Source of the DNA: Lycocorax pyrrhopterus obiensis
Taxonomy: Eukaryota; Chordata; Aves; Passeriformes; Paradisaeidae
Assembly: GCA_014706295.1 (NCBI GenBank)
Contig: JACSVZ010000011.1
Span: 12,058,163 to 12,122,162 of the forward strand
Direction: 5' to 3'
DNA length: 64,000 bases
Part shown: positions 38,601 to 50,896 of the stretch, piece after piece
Layout: each line of letters begins with the position of its first letter
How positions within the stretch are numbered: the stretch's first letter is position 1
The notes under the pieces: generated by a model
Told to the model about the DNA's origin: nothing
Database searches by the model: none
The model's input: the letters and a program-made list of their open reading frames with translations, nothing else
Position numbers and translations under genes: made by a program

Positions 38601-41223
38601 CTGGGTCTCATACTTGTGGAGTTGCCTGAGCTGCTTTTTCTATCAGACCTAGCAACAGTCTGGGATTTCCCAGGCTTTTTTACCTCTGTCATTTAACAGA
38701 GCAAGTCACATATTCCAGACATCCAGCTGCTCTCACTGGTGGTATTGCCACAGTGCTGCTTCTGACTGGGGTGTGCCACAACATTTACAAGGAACATCTT
38801 GCTGATATAGTCTGGGTTGTGGTGTGGGTGACAAATGCGGGTTTTCTTAGTTGAAGCAAAAAGAAACCAGGTGAACTGCTACAGTATTGATGTCAAACCA
38901 TTTATTATCAGTACATATGTGGGTCCTAGTTTTGCTACATAAGCTAACATACAGCTCTAAGTGTAAGCTTTCCTGGGTGATACAGGTGGAGATGCTTTAG
39001 GCAGCAACAAAGCGAAGCTGGGTTTTAGGTACTGCACAGAGACCATATAGAACCAAAATACTTGATCAGATTTTCCAACACTTGGTTTTGTATTCTGTCT
39101 TAGATTAAATGATCTGCAGTGTGTGTATGTGAACAGACCACTTGATATTCTCTTAGGCAGAAAACATGAAGAACTTTAGATTTCTGTTTTACCATAATTG
39201 AGAGAAACACCAAAGCATCAGAGCACTACTGTGGCCATTGGAGGATCACACTGTGTTCCTCTCATTATGGAAAACCAACAGAACATGAAGTTCTAATGAG
39301 TGAAACAATGTAGTATGTCCGGATAATTTAGCAGAGTCTGGTACACCTCAAGGCTGGCTTGAGGGAAGGGCTCTGCCATGAGCTGTCAGCAGCAATGAGT
39401 TCTGACACCAGAGCTTAAGCTCTCCCAAATCAGGAGACAGCAGAATCAGGGCTATCTGACAGGTTTCATGAGTAGGAGATGGGCGGGTAGAACTTACATA
39501 ACCTGAGGTGAAAAGTCAATAAGTAACAAGGAAATTTCTTTCTAAGGGAAGAGGTGCTGCTTCAGGTGCAAAGTATTCCCCAGTACAGTGTTATGGCTTT
39601 GTCCTTAAATCTGTGCACCAACAAAATGGCTTTGTCAGTTCAGGAAAAAATAGAAGTGAATTGCATTAGTTTGTAGGTCAAGGGCTGTCTGCAAGGCCAA
39701 CTACAGATTGCTCAATTACCTCTTCTTCTGGAAAGTTTATGAAAAGTGTTGGGCTGAATTATTTGTTTGCGGTCAAGGTACGCAAGGAGAAACAGTTACT
39801 TTGATGTATATCTTTTCCATGTGCTGTATTTGTTGGGATACCAATAAAAAAGAAGCCTCCAAATTGCTATGTTCAATGGTCTTATTGTACAAGCAAATAA
39901 AGGACAGCAGGTTGTTGTACATGAACGTTTTCCTGTAAAGAATTGTGCTGTGCACAAAACTACGATAGAGCTTGTGGTTTTGGAAAGACATCCTGGCTTT
40001 ATTTGCAAAGGTAATAGAGATTCTAGTTTTATAAATTCTAGTAGGAAATGGACAGGATCTCCTATTTTTTACATACAGGGCAATTTTATTTCTGCAGATT
40101 TGCACACACAGTGTGTATTCCTTATTTTCCTTATTACAAACCTAGCCAAACCATCATATATGGTTTTGTCTTGTATCTATGGTATCGGCAAGTATGGACT
40201 TGAACATCTTTGTTCTACAATGTTTGACACACAATGCTGCAATATATTGAAGACAGATTTGAAAAACTTAGTAACAGGGCAGTCTTAAATCACCTAAGCA
40301 AACAAACGCCTTATTTTCTCTGAAAGCTTAATTTTTCCTTGACTGACATGGACACATTGGTTACATGCCAATAAATATCTAAATAATGCATATAAAAGCC
40401 TTTGCTGTCAAAAAATCAGTATGAGTTATTTAAGAGCTCTGTGCAAATGCTACCTTGGATAAAGGCCCAGGAAACTTGAAAGAGTCCTCATCCCCCTCCC
40501 TTCTCCCACCCTTCAGACTGACAGCATTTACTGAGTCAGATTTTTCAAAGGGCTGACTGGTAGTTAAACTTTGAGTGAAACAATGGCTTCACATTTATTA
40601 AAACAACTTATTCCGGTGGAATTAAAATAGAGTATGATATTAGGTATTCTGCTCTGATGTGGGTCGTGAGAGTACGGAAATCCTTCTCATGATCTGCTTT
40701 TATCTTTCAAATCACAGGAATGAAAGTATGCATCTTAACTGCGTATCAGCAGTCCTGATTTCCTGGAAATTTTGGTTTCCAAACAGATGGCCTCAAAGAT
40801 AAACATGCTGCATTTACTACTTGAACTGAACACTTTGGCATAAAGGTATTTCATTTGTGGAGGGCACTTTAAATTTAGCAAGCCAGATCGATTATTCCCT
40901 GTATTGAGTAAGATACCTTGGATGAAATCCCTGGTAGGTTCTGAGTTTTATAGGAGCAGTTTGACTCATTTTACTGCTACTGTGCAAAAGGCTTATAACG
41001 CTTTATCTCACTGAAGAAAAAGAAATACAAACTGAAATCAGTATTTTCAGATCTACTATATATCTGTGATGTCCTGAGGGTTAAAAATGGAAATGTTTGT
41101 TCAATGCAGGACTTCTGCCATGCATGGCTCCTGTAAGCCTGCTTTTGCTATATTCAGTCAGCTGAACATTACTAAGGAAGTTCACTACATCATTCATTCA
41201 GGAGCTGGGAAGGGAAATATTCC

Positions 41224-41234
41224 TGCTGACTCAT
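41224..41234 (-). promoter_or_regulatory. NF-E2 / antioxidant-response-type element upstream of OSGIN1
   Basis: The plus strand reads TGCTGACTCAT, a perfect match to the NF-E2/CNC-small-Maf consensus TGCTGASTCAY. The minus strand reads ATGAGTCAGCA, fitting the ARE form RTGABNNNGCR. It lies about 76 bp upstream of the TATA box at 41310. OSGIN1 is an established NRF2-induced gene, so position and sequence agree. Binding itself is inferred. Confidence 0.65.
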
Positions 41235-41309
41235 GCTTATTAGTATTCTCCTTGCTCCACCTCCAGTCATTTTGGCTCCTCCTCGCCTCTCTTGCTGCTG
41301 GTTGCCTAC

Positions 41310-41429
41310 TATATTTAAACAGCTGTCTTAGAGCAGAGAGGAGATTCCAGGCTTGTAGTTTGGTTGTCTCTCCTGACTGTACAGTCACTTCCATAAAGAT
41401 CCCACCTCTCATCAGACCTGCTGCTAAAG
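41310..41429 (+). promoter_or_regulatory. OSGIN1: OSGIN1 TATA box and non-coding first exon (inferred)
   Basis: A TATA box TATATTTAAA sits at 41310-41319. Initiation would be expected near 41340. The exon would end at 41429 with a strong donor CTAAAG/GTAAGAAG. The next acceptor in line is TTTGTTTCAG at 45591, which opens the first coding exon. No ATG lies between the predicted start and the donor, so this exon would be purely 5'UTR. The intron would be about 4.2 kb. The exon is inferred from motif order without transcript evidence. Confidence 0.55.
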
Positions 41430-44400
41430 GTAAGAAGGCTCCAAGTAAGCACAGAGAGCTCTGTCTGGTGTACCCTTCTGAGTAGCACAGGGATGTTTTT
41501 AGAAAGGTGTTATTACATACCACAAAGTTGATATTTTCCACATACTTTAATTGTGTTTGGGGGGTAACTGGCCTGACATGTAAGAGTGATGATGCAAGGA
41601 GGGGACAATTTCTGAAACTTGTAGAGAAGTACAAAATGTAAAAGCTGTCAAGATCTCTGCTTTTTTAAAAAAGTACTAATCAATTAAATATTAAACTGGT
41701 GAAACAAATGAGCTGATGAAGAAATTAAGCTGAAGAAAACTATTGTTGCATTTGTTTTAGAATTGTTCTTTAAAACTGAGTGTTGTGGTAGCTCTTTTAA
41801 TCTCCCTCAGTATTTATACCCTGACTGCATTGCTAACTTGAACTTTCCCCACATGCTGTTCACGCCAAATTGGTGATTCTTACTTTAGCAAAATCTCATG
41901 GCTGTTACGGGGACAGCTATCTGCATATGGCTGATGTGACCTGGCTTTCTGTTTCTCTAAGGATCACTTGTTTCTCTAAGGTCCTTGCCTTCTAAACCTA
42001 TCCTTGCTTTTTCATTTGCTCACTTAAAACCTGTTTCAGCCTTGCAGCCTGGAACTAGTAAGAGCCACACTGAGTGAGTTTGTGAGTTATAGTCCCTCTA
42101 GACACGAGGCTGTGTCAGGAAGGTATGCAGAGTCTGGCCCAGAACGAGCTGGGTGCTTTTCAGCCAGAAACAATTATGTAACATCACACAGACACTGAAA
42201 TGCTTTGGAAGCAGCAAGAAGACAAATTGTGAAACTTGCTGCATTCTCCCAAATGAAGAGAAGGAAAGGGACATCCATTTCAAGTAGTAAGCTCAAAGCA
42301 GGAACCAAACTCAGTGTCACTAAGCTGACTAAGTGTGAGTGCCCAGCAGCCTACACTACATAAAAGGAGGGTGAGAAGAGCAGTCAAGTTTATTGCTATC
42401 TCAGGCTTTTTCTTGGTGCTAACTAGTTCAGTATAGATTTGCAATGAACTTCAGTGTCCTGTTGCTCTCCAATAGCCTCTGCAAGAACAGGCTTTCCTCT
42501 GCTCCACTGTATTAGCTGCCCAGGTTTCCAGGTGTAGGAGTCTAAGACTGCAAAAAAAAAAAGTAATTAAAATAATCCACTTTAACATCCAATAATGGGA
42601 AAAGTGAATGTTTGGCTTGAAACTAAAATGCCTGAGATGCTCTGAGCTCATTTTTACCCCCAGAAGTCAAACCTTTAGCCTACAGGATGGGAATAGCTAT
42701 AAACAGGTTCAGCACCTGATTCACTTTCTACTTAAAAAGAAGAATTGATAACTATGAATTATAGATTCGGCAGCTATAGGACGTGAAAGGGACTTCTCCC
42801 ATTCGTAGAGAGATGCTAGGATGGTTTATCTTGCGTTGATAGAATTGTCAGTGTCAGATCTTCAGGAAACAAAGTGTGTTGCACTAAAATGTCATTAAGG
42901 GTTTTGTGAACCCAGGTACTGAATACATTCATGGCTAAAAATGGTCACATATGTGCACAGATCCAGTAATTTCATCAGAATAACAATTGTGCTCCTCCAG
43001 CTATTAAGGTTTGGTTTAATTCCAGAAAATGCTCCTCTTTCATGTGTCAAAAGGAACAGAATGGAGGGGGAGGAGGGTGAAAGGAGGAGGGACCTATCAG
43101 TGAGCTCACGGCTGCAGGCTCTGTGCTTTATCAGGGTGGAGAAGGGTGGCACAGTGCAATGGCCAGGAGCCAAGGCAACCTTCCTCTAAAGTAAACAGGA
43201 CTGCCAGGCTGTCTTCTCCTGTCTTGTGCCTTTTTTGTCCCCTTCAGGCTCGCCCAGAAAAACGCTGGCATACAGCGGCATGACTTCATGCTCACGCCTT
43301 ACAAACGGGCTTGCAGACTCCTTATTTATGTGCTGGCTCTGCTGCTGCCCTGGAACTGCTGCCATGTGCTGTACTGGGTTGGTTCAGCAGTCCTTGCTTC
43401 CAGCGAAAATCCCACAGATGTTGCTGGGTTACCACTGTCTACAGAGCGCATGCAATTTTTCCATGCATGCTGCTGCAGGGAGCTATGGAGCAGAAACCTG
43501 GAAGATTGCTTCCAGAGATCTTGCTTTCCTCTTCCAGACTCCCATTAGTTTCACAGAAATAAGATGTGTACTCTGCGTAAGGAAAAATTAATAAGAACTT
43601 TTCTACTTGTGTAATACAGTCATGGAGAGGGGGTTATTTGCTACCATGGAGAAAAAACTTCTGCTAACCTGCAGCTAGATACTGTGGTTTACTGTTTTGA
43701 GGGGAATACCTTACTGGTCACACCAGTGTCCTGTTGCTTCGGTGTCTCTGGCAGTCCCAGGTGCTAGTGCTGAATTCTACCAATTGCAACTCTGGAGCTT
43801 TGTGGGAAGGAATTATTTGGGGGTAAACTTACACCACAGTCTGAAGGTGGTGCAGGTTTTGGTTAATGCGGCAGAACCTACCCAAAAGGCTGGGGAGGTC
43901 CTAGGGTGGTTGGCCTGTGCTCCCACAGCTTCCAGGGCTGGGATAAACATGCCTTAAGGGGAGTTCATCTTCTGCAGGGAATGCAACTACCTTTGAGTCT
44001 CAGTTAAACTGGGAACATAAGTTTCCTTGAGATCCAACTCTCTTCAAAGCTAGATGCTTCAAATTGCTTAAATTAGAAAGCACGACTATTATGTCTTTTA
44101 AGTGGTTTGTGCCCTGTCAGGCAAAATGCATGAGAGTCTTAGACTAATGCTTAGTTAAGCTGTAACAGGCAACCAGTAAGTGTTACTAAACTGTGATCCA
44201 AAAATGTGGACAAAGCTGCTGGTTTTGAATTCATCTTGTAAGCCTTATGTGATGAGCCCAGTGCTCTTGGAACAGAGCTGTCGAGCCCAGCCGTGGCTGG
44301 ATATTGGTGTATATGAGAACTGTCACATCCTTGCAAGCAAATGCACTCCCAACACTCCTGCTCAAGCCTGGAATTTGTGAATTGTAAACTCACCGGTGGT

Positions 44401-45591
44401 TTCCTGGCTGCCCGTTCAGGCACCAGGGTTCTACGCCCTGCTGGAGTTGCTGTGAAGTAAATGTCAGGCTTAAAGAGAGGCATTACACTTGTAGGATGAC
44501 ATTTGCTGCAATACTTGTGTCAAAGGCAGTGACGTGCCAGGCCTTCTGGAAGTGTGTGGTGCGCTTGCCAAAGATCTTTCTGCACTTGGAAAGGGTGTGG
44601 AGAGCATGCCCTACGGGACAAAGTCATGCCATTCAGTGCATTTTTGCTTAGCTTTCCAAAATGAGAATAAGGTTTTTATAAAAGAGAGTATTTTCTGTAG
44701 AATAACTTAAAAGCTTATGCTGAATTTAAGAAATCTCATGTTTATTGTGGTAAAAATAACTGCTTTAGGTTTAGTGGCAGTAGGGTTGAATTCCATGGAA
44801 AACTAAAGATGATGTTATTTGACATGGTAGGATTCCTGCAGGAATGACAAAAACATTCAGTGTTCATTGAATATCTGCATAATGATTAGATTAGTTTTGT
44901 AGATTCCACTCTAATGACACCTTAGTCTCCAAGATAATGATGATGTATATTTTGTGCAAAGACTTGTTATTTACTTGTTCGGACCTAGAACTCTCCATTT
45001 TCTGGAAAATTAAGAAAGAAGGTTCCAGAACTAAACTAGCACTTCTCATAAAACCCTATAGTGATAGAATGGTACCTATTTGAAAATGCAGCCAGGAGAT
45101 TTCCAGCCTTTGGGCAGAAATCTTGAGTCGGGTTTACTTTACTTATCAGTAAATGCACAAGTTACTTTAAAAAGCGTTTGTGATAATGATGCAATTTTCT
45201 ACAGAGTATGGTCAGAAGTGAAGTTTTTATTAACAAGCTGCAACGCTTCATTTAATGTAGTCAGAGGGTTACTAAAATTGCCAGCTGTCCTGGAGTAACT
45301 GGAATTCATGTCTGAAAAAGAAAGATAACTGCTCTCTCCCCATTTTGTGGTGCATAATCAGAGAATCATCCTTTGATTTTGGGGTCAGGAGGAGAAAAAG
45401 ATAAGGAGGTCTGTCCTGAGTGTGGAAGTGTGACAGTCTGTGACAGAATGTGACAGTCTGCAATGCAGGGGTAATACTTTAGATTAGCCTGAGTTTGTGG
45501 GCTGGAGAAAATCTTGTGGGGTTTTTCTTGTTTGTTTGTTCGTGGTTTTTTTGTCAAAAAATGCAAATAATTCAAAACTTATTTGTTTCAG
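41430..45591 (+). other. Inferred OSGIN1 intron 1
   Basis: About 4.2 kb with no recognised repeat or coding exon. The open frames around 43.2-43.6 kb occur in several frames at once and lack homology. Confidence 0.4.
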
Positions 45592-45697
45592 CAGGTAGAT
45601 TCCAGAGCATAAATGCTTCCGGATGGGAAGATGTATCCATTATTGACCAGACCTTCAAACAAGAGTGGGCTCAAGACACTGCCTGTTGTGGTCATAG
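45592..45697 (+). CDS. OSGIN1: OSGIN1 first coding exon with two in-frame starts
   Basis: The acceptor TTTGTTTCAG ends at 45591 (or CAG at 45594). The 5'UTR contains an in-frame TAA (45610-45612) immediately followed by ATG 45613 in weak context (T at -3, C at +4). The second ATG at 45631 has A at -3 and gives exactly 22 residues before the GNGPSG glycine, the same as human OSGIN1, so it is preferred. The exon ends CTGCCTGTTGTGGTCATAG (PVVVI plus one base), with donor GTAAGC at 45698. Confidence 0.88.
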
Positions 45698-48600
45698 GTA
45701 AGCCTTCTCCTGCCAGCACTGCTGTGTTCTCTCAGCTGTTGTTGCTTTGGACTTGCTATATTTAACTTCTGTTCCACGTGTTCTCACTCAAACCAGAAAT
45801 GCCTGACCACTGTGTCTGCATCCTTTCCCAGACAGCCAAACTTCCTATAATACTAAGAGAAAGACCACTAAGAGTTGTGGGAAATAGGGAACAAGATGTT
45901 TGACAAATTAAAACACAGACCTATTTTTAATGATAAAATTGGTAACCTTTTGACCATCAGTTCATCTGGGCCTGCTTTTTCTCTGTTGGGTATTTAGAAA
46001 GATTTGAAACTTTTTCAGTACAGATGGTTAATCAGCTTGCTGTAATCAATCTGTAGTGCTTGAATTAAAGGTAGGTTTGTGTGAGTTTTTTCACCTTTAT
46101 GTCTGTTTAGAAAGTACTCCAGATGCTGTTAAGTTTTCTTGAAATTTTTCACAGATTTCTTTTAAAACATGAGTGAGCTACACTGATTTTGTACAGATTT
46201 GACAGACTTACAAAAAGCAGTTTTCAACCACTTAAAAAGCCCAGGATATACAGTAACTGTCTTACCTCCCTTGCAAGAGGGAGCTTTGCAATGTGAGGTG
46301 ATTCCTGGAGCAAAGTAACGACGTCAGTGCCTTCCTGTCTGACCAACCAGGAGCTGTGCTGGAGTGCAGGTGTTGGACCCTGTTCATCTGGGCTTGTGTT
46401 TCATGCCTTGCAGAGCTGGCCTCCCTCCTTATCTGGCATCAAATTCAGAGCCTGAGAGAGCTGCTCCAAAGTTAAAGACTGCATAAATCACCCCTAATCC
46501 TTGCTAACAGCAAGTTTGACAAGGGTGCTACTACCAGCAATTTCTTGCATTAGAATGACTTTGTGCTGCTCAGTTGTACAAGTCTCTAGGTGGGAAGGAG
46601 GATATTTTGGTACCTCTGTAGTGCACCTGTACAGGGATCCAGGGCAGAGATGTCACTAAAGCCTCAGAAGAACCAGAGTGAAGATACGCACTCTGAGGAG
46701 GCTGTCGGACCGAGCAGCCCAGCTGTTTCACTGCAGCTGGACAACACTGCACGAAGGCTCCAGCTACTCCCCCAGGCCCTGCTCCAGGAAGGCTGTGTGC
46801 TCCCTCAGCTGTGCTGGCAGCCTCGTGGAAGCAGTTGCATTGTAAAATAGCTTGAGCTCCAGATGTTCTTGTGACCATATCAAACTTGGACGTGATTCAG
46901 AGTAAATCCTCTGTGTGTAGTTGCTGAGTGTTGTGCACTCAGGTGGTGAAGTGTGGCTTAGGTACCTCCTTGTACTTCCTAAAGCAAAATAGTAACCTGA
47001 AATTTGTTATATTTTACTATAGCTGCAGTTTAGTTTGTTTTTAATGTCTGTTGCTGTTGGCTTTGGCTAACTTTCCTGCAAGTGGAATATTCCAAACACT
47101 GACCTGTGGCTGCTGGTCCGTGCTCAGCACAGCAGACTTTGTCCCCAGCTGTGACATGTACCATCGTTCACATAGCTCACTGTTGGCTTTACAGCCCTGA
47201 CCTTCCTGTATCTGGGATCCTCAAGGATCAGCCTTTGCTCCAGTCACCCTTGCAGTACTGGCACTGTGCCAACAGGCTGCTGTCACTTGGGGTCTCCTCC
47301 CCTCCTCATCACTGCACTGTGTCATGGTTGTTGGTCACACAGCAGCAAAGCCTGGGCAGCCAGACAGGCTGACAATTATCTATTTATTACAGACATTGTA
47401 AAATATTAAACGTGCTGGAGAACAGCCGTGTGCGAACTTTCCACAGGCCACTCTCACTGGGCTTTGGAGTCACATATATCTAGTTTTTCCACTGGCTGTT
47501 GGGTGGTCAGCAAAGGCTTTCAGCCATTCAGCAACCTGTTCAAAGTGCGATATTCTGAGGGCTTGTCTTGGCATGGCAGAGAGACTTTTTCCATAACACA
47601 CTGCAGTACCATGGTAGGGCTGGTTCCCATTTGAAAGTGTCCTCAAGACCCGTTAGTCAAAGCTGCTATTGCCAAATATCCCTTAAAAGGTGGAACTTCT
47701 TGCTGAGAAGAGCTGGTTCCCCTTCACTTCAATAGTCCCTCTCTTTTCTGGAGCTTGGATCCTGTGCACAGTGAACTACTCTGCACTGATGTGAAATGTG
47801 CTTCCAGGAGAGCTGAAGCCCCTGGTCAGTACGTGATCCGTTTCTAACCTCTTAGTTTAGAGAAATAACTCCATTCATCACCATGCTAGAGACTTCAAGC
47901 TTCAGGTGAGGGTAACCCCTGACTTATTTAACCCAGTATCTTTTCAGCAAGTTCTAAGGACCTTGCAGTGCAAATAGGAGCAAGCAAGGACAAGATGGGT
48001 AAAATGACTTCCCCAGCTCCATCCAGTAGGTCAGTGGTCAACCTGGAATAGGAAATCCCCTGTGTCCACAGCAGTGTCGTATCTTTTGAATTGGTCTGGA
48101 TATTAGAAACACTTCTCAAAGAACTGCTCTATTTCCAGAAGTATAAATTCTTCTCCATTTTTTTTTTCAGGGAATGGACCTTCAGGAATCTGTCTCTCAT
48201 ATTTGCTGTCAGGTTACACCCCTTACTTCAAAAGACACTCTCTTCATCCTCATCCTATTCTTCAGAGAAAGCTGGAAGAGGCACCAGAAGTCTCTGTTTT
48301 GGACCAGGTTCGTGTAAAGATGAGCAGTATGACATCCCAGTAAAGCATCCTAGGGGTGTATCATAAGTGATTACCTTGTTTGGATTTTCAAAGTACACAC
48401 ACAGAATGAGCCTTAAGCAAAATTTGCTTTGTAATCCAGATCTCCCTGGTATGAAATGGCAGCATTGCTGCTAAGATCCTCGAGGTAGCCCTTGGGCAAG
48501 AACAGGTCTGTGTGCCAGTAAATGAGCTTTCCAGCACACCAAACCCACTGATCAGAGATCCCGGAGTAACAAGCAGTCTGCTGCCTGGCAGTACATGCAC

Positions 48601-50896
48601 TTTGAGCATCTGGTCTTCCTCTCTTTAGGATTTGGAGTATCTGTCTGAAGGCTTGGAGGGACGATCCCACAGCCCTGTGGCTCTTCTCTTTGATACTCTT
48701 CAGCGTCCAGACACAGACTTTGGTGGGACAGCAGAATCTGTACTCACTTGGTGGCATGAGCCCGACAGAGCCATCCCCCACCTGGTCCTTGGCAGAAACC
48801 CTCCTGGAGGCGCCTGGCACGTAAGTGAATTGGAGCTGAGCCGGGGTCTGTGTCTTGTCTAACAGCCAAATGTGTTGACTGGAGAGAGAAAAGCTCCTCT
48901 AAAATGCCAGTCAGCCATATGAGATTTTATATATACAGACAAGAGAAAGTTTAAAAGGAAAACAAGCATGAGAGGCCTTTATATTTCCCATCCCTTGTTC
49001 TTTTTGGAGAACATGGATGCTTTCAACCATGACAGCAGATCAGAGGAAATTACTGATTTCATCATCTGTGCCGTATTGAAACATGGAAAAGTTGCCTTTC
49101 ACTTTTACGTTAAAAAATTGAAGTAATTTTTCTCTGTTTCTTGTTCCAGTCTATAGAGGGCTCTATGGTCACCCTGAGCAGAGGGGAATGGATGGGACTC
49201 CCAGATCTCCCTTTCAAAGAATGGTTAAAGCAAAAGAGAAGGTGAGATATCCATGGTGTGGTCATTTGAAAACATCTGGAGATTTTTAGAGAACCTGGAA
49301 TGGACTTCTTGAATGCAGCTACCCATCTGTTGTGGATGATTTTAGTGAGAGAAAGGACACCCTCCCACACCCCCAAACCAGTCCATTCTACATTCAGTGA
49401 TTCGGATAAAGTTGCAGTGCTGCTTGGAATGTGTCCTTCTCCACACCCACTGGGGAGAACAATCAGTGACCACGAGTTCTGAGTAAAGCTTGAAAGTGTG
49501 GTCACCTGGCTTCTGTGTGTACTGCTGCTGTCCCTGATGACAAATGTAATCAGCTACTGTGTCTCTGAGGTGCTTCTTCTCTTGACACGTGTCACAATTA
49601 ATCTTAAGAAGTCCAGGAGTTAAAAATGGAATGGAAGCAAGATATTAGAGAAAGGCTTAAATAGCCAACCATGTTCCTGGGGTTGGGATTAATGCTAGAG
49701 AAAGCTGCCTCTGTCCAACAGCTTCTGGACCTGACTGTTAGCTTTACGTGTCAGGAATAACTTTGCTGAGCTCGGGGAAACTAGATCAGTCTTCTCTGGT
49801 AGTGCCAAGACAGATGGCTCTAGGATACATTCAGCACAAGAGGGGACAAATTCCAATCTGTTACTGAACTGCTGCTTGACCTTTGTTTCTACTTTATTAC
49901 AGAGGCCTCAGAAACAATAGAGCCACAGCAGAGGACATTGCTCAATATTACCAACACTATGTGATGAAGAAAGGACTGCAGAAGAATTTCAGATGTGGCA
50001 CTGTTGTGACCTCTGTGAGGAAAGTGAGTGCAGAGAGCATCTCCAACCACACCCAGAAAGATCTGCAGGAGGATAGTGACTCACTCTGGAGCTCTAATGA
50101 ACAAAGTACGGAGGTCTTTCAGGTGGATGGATTTTTCAGAACTGTGGAAGGTGATAAAGAGCCCTTCTCCATTCATGCAGAGAATGTGGTCTTGGCTACG
50201 GGAACATACGACAATCCTACCTGGCTCGGGGTCAAGGGAGAAAACCTTTCCTATGTCCACCACCAGCTGTCTGCCCTAGAAGAAGCAGTGAAGAACAACA
50301 GTGTTGGCATCATGTCAGATCCAGTCTTGATTGTAGGTGCTGGTCTGACAGCTGCTGATGCAATTCTCTTTGCTCACCATTGCAATATTCCAGTAATCCA
50401 TGTTTTTCGGAGACGAGTTGGTGATCCAGGCCTTATTTTTAACCAGCTCCCCAAAATGATGTACCCTGAGTACCACAAAGTCCATCAGATGATGAAAGAA
50501 CAGACAGCTGCCTGTGCTGGGCCCTATGAGTGTTACATCAGCCTCCCTGAACATCACGTGCTCTCCTTTGGCAAGGACAAGAAATGCATCTTGCAAGACA
50601 AGAATGGCTGTCAGAAAGCTTATAAAATTTCCATGGCTCTTGTTCTAACTGGCTCAAACCCCAACCTCTCCTTTCTGCCAAATGATGGCATTGACTTGGC
50701 AATGCACAGTGACCAGCCAGTCAATTCAAAGAGGAATCCCATAGATGTTGATCCATTTACCTATGAATGCACTCAGGAGAAAGGGCTCTATGCTCTGGGA
50801 CCTCTAGCAGGAGATAACTTTGTACGCTTTGTGCAGGGAGGGGCTCTGGCTGCTGCCAGCTCTCTGTTAAAGAAAGCCAACAAAAATCCCCCCTAA
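45613..50896 (+). CDS. OSGIN1: OSGIN1, oxidative stress-induced growth inhibitor 1 (complete)
   Basis: Five coding exons (to 45697; 48171-48307; 48629-48820; 49150-49241; 49903-50896) join in frame with GT/AG borders. They give 493 residues from Met 45631, or 499 from Met 45613; human OSGIN1 has 477. The protein is flavin-monooxygenase-like. The first Rossmann motif is IGNGPSG (residues 22-28), a second dinucleotide motif VGAGLTAAD is at 307-315, ATG at 261-263, and the C-terminus has GPLAGDNFVRFVQGG. DLEYLSEGLEGRSHSPVALL and the final KNPP match OSGIN1 better than OSGIN2. Known roles: growth restraint and apoptosis under oxidative stress, NRF2 and p53 induction, partly mitochondrial. No frameshift or early stop was found. 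Promoter and 5'UTR exon are inferred at 41.2-41.4 kb. Confidence 0.96.
48171..48307 (+). CDS. OSGIN1: OSGIN1 second coding exon (FAD-binding Rossmann motif)
   Basis: Acceptor is a long T tract ending TTTCAG at 48170; donor is GACCAG/GTTCGT at 48307/48308. It encodes residues 23-68: NGPSGICLSYLLSGYTPY and then HPHPILQRKLEEAPEVSVLD, nearly identical to human OSGIN1. The split glycine codon (G/GG) completes the GxGxxG motif that binds the ADP part of FAD. Confidence 0.95.
48629..48820 (+). CDS. OSGIN1: OSGIN1 third coding exon
   Basis: Acceptor CTCTTTAG at 48628, donor CAC/GTAAGT at 48820/48821, 192 bp in phase 0, residues 69-132. DLEYLSEGLEGRSHSPVALL and RPDTDFGG are OSGIN1 signatures. IPHLVLGRNPPGGAWH ends the exon and matches the human exon end exactly. 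Confidence 0.97.
49150..49241 (+). CDS. OSGIN1: OSGIN1 fourth coding exon
   Basis: Acceptor CTTGTTCCAG at 49149, donor AGAAG/GTGAGA at 49241/49242. It is 92 bp, residues 133-162 plus two bases of Arg163. SIEGSMVTLSRGEWMGLPDL and WLKQKR correspond to the human SIEGSMVILSQGQWMGLPDL region. Confidence 0.96.
49903..50896 (+). CDS. OSGIN1: OSGIN1 last coding exon (NADPH-type Rossmann motif, C-terminus, stop)
   Basis: Acceptor CTTTATTACAG at 49902; the CDS ends with TAA at 50894-50896. It encodes residues 164-493. It opens GLRNNRATAEDIAQYY and contains NVVLATGTYDNP and DPVLIVGAGLTAADAILFAH. The middle carries NIPVIHVFRRRVGDPGLIFN and QLPKMMYPEYHKVHQMM, and it ends GDNFVRFVQGGALAAASSLL. The variable stretch at residues 204-233 differs from mammals in length and sequence; the rest aligns without gaps. 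A single large terminal exon is typical of this gene. Confidence 0.98.

Larger units (their letters stand above)
33005..41200. other. Intergenic, nothing recognised apart from listed repeats
   Basis: About 8 kb upstream of the OSGIN1 promoter. It contains a possible CR1-type tail (34796-34880) and an A/CCAA-rich tract (35552-35630). The 39.7-40.3 kb part has open frames on both strands but no splice pattern or recognised homology. Confidence 0.45.

Noticed and set aside
39869..40288. 139-codon plus-strand open frame with antisense frames
   Set aside because: Looks slightly protein-like but has no recognised family, no splice sites in place, and is open on the opposite strand as well. It may be a decayed repeat.
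41087..41485. 132-codon plus-strand open frame
   Set aside because: It runs across the inferred OSGIN1 promoter, TATA box and first-exon donor, has no homology, and is best explained as chance.
43226..43591. Three overlapping plus-strand frames
   Set aside because: All three frames being open points to low stop-codon density, not coding. No homology, and they lie inside the inferred OSGIN1 intron.
45613..50896. Assignment of the flavoprotein to OSGIN2
   Set aside because: RPDTDFGG, the DLPFKEWLKQKRRGLRN junction, GPLAGDNFVRFVQGG and the short KNPP end match OSGIN1. OSGIN2 has a longer, different C-terminus.
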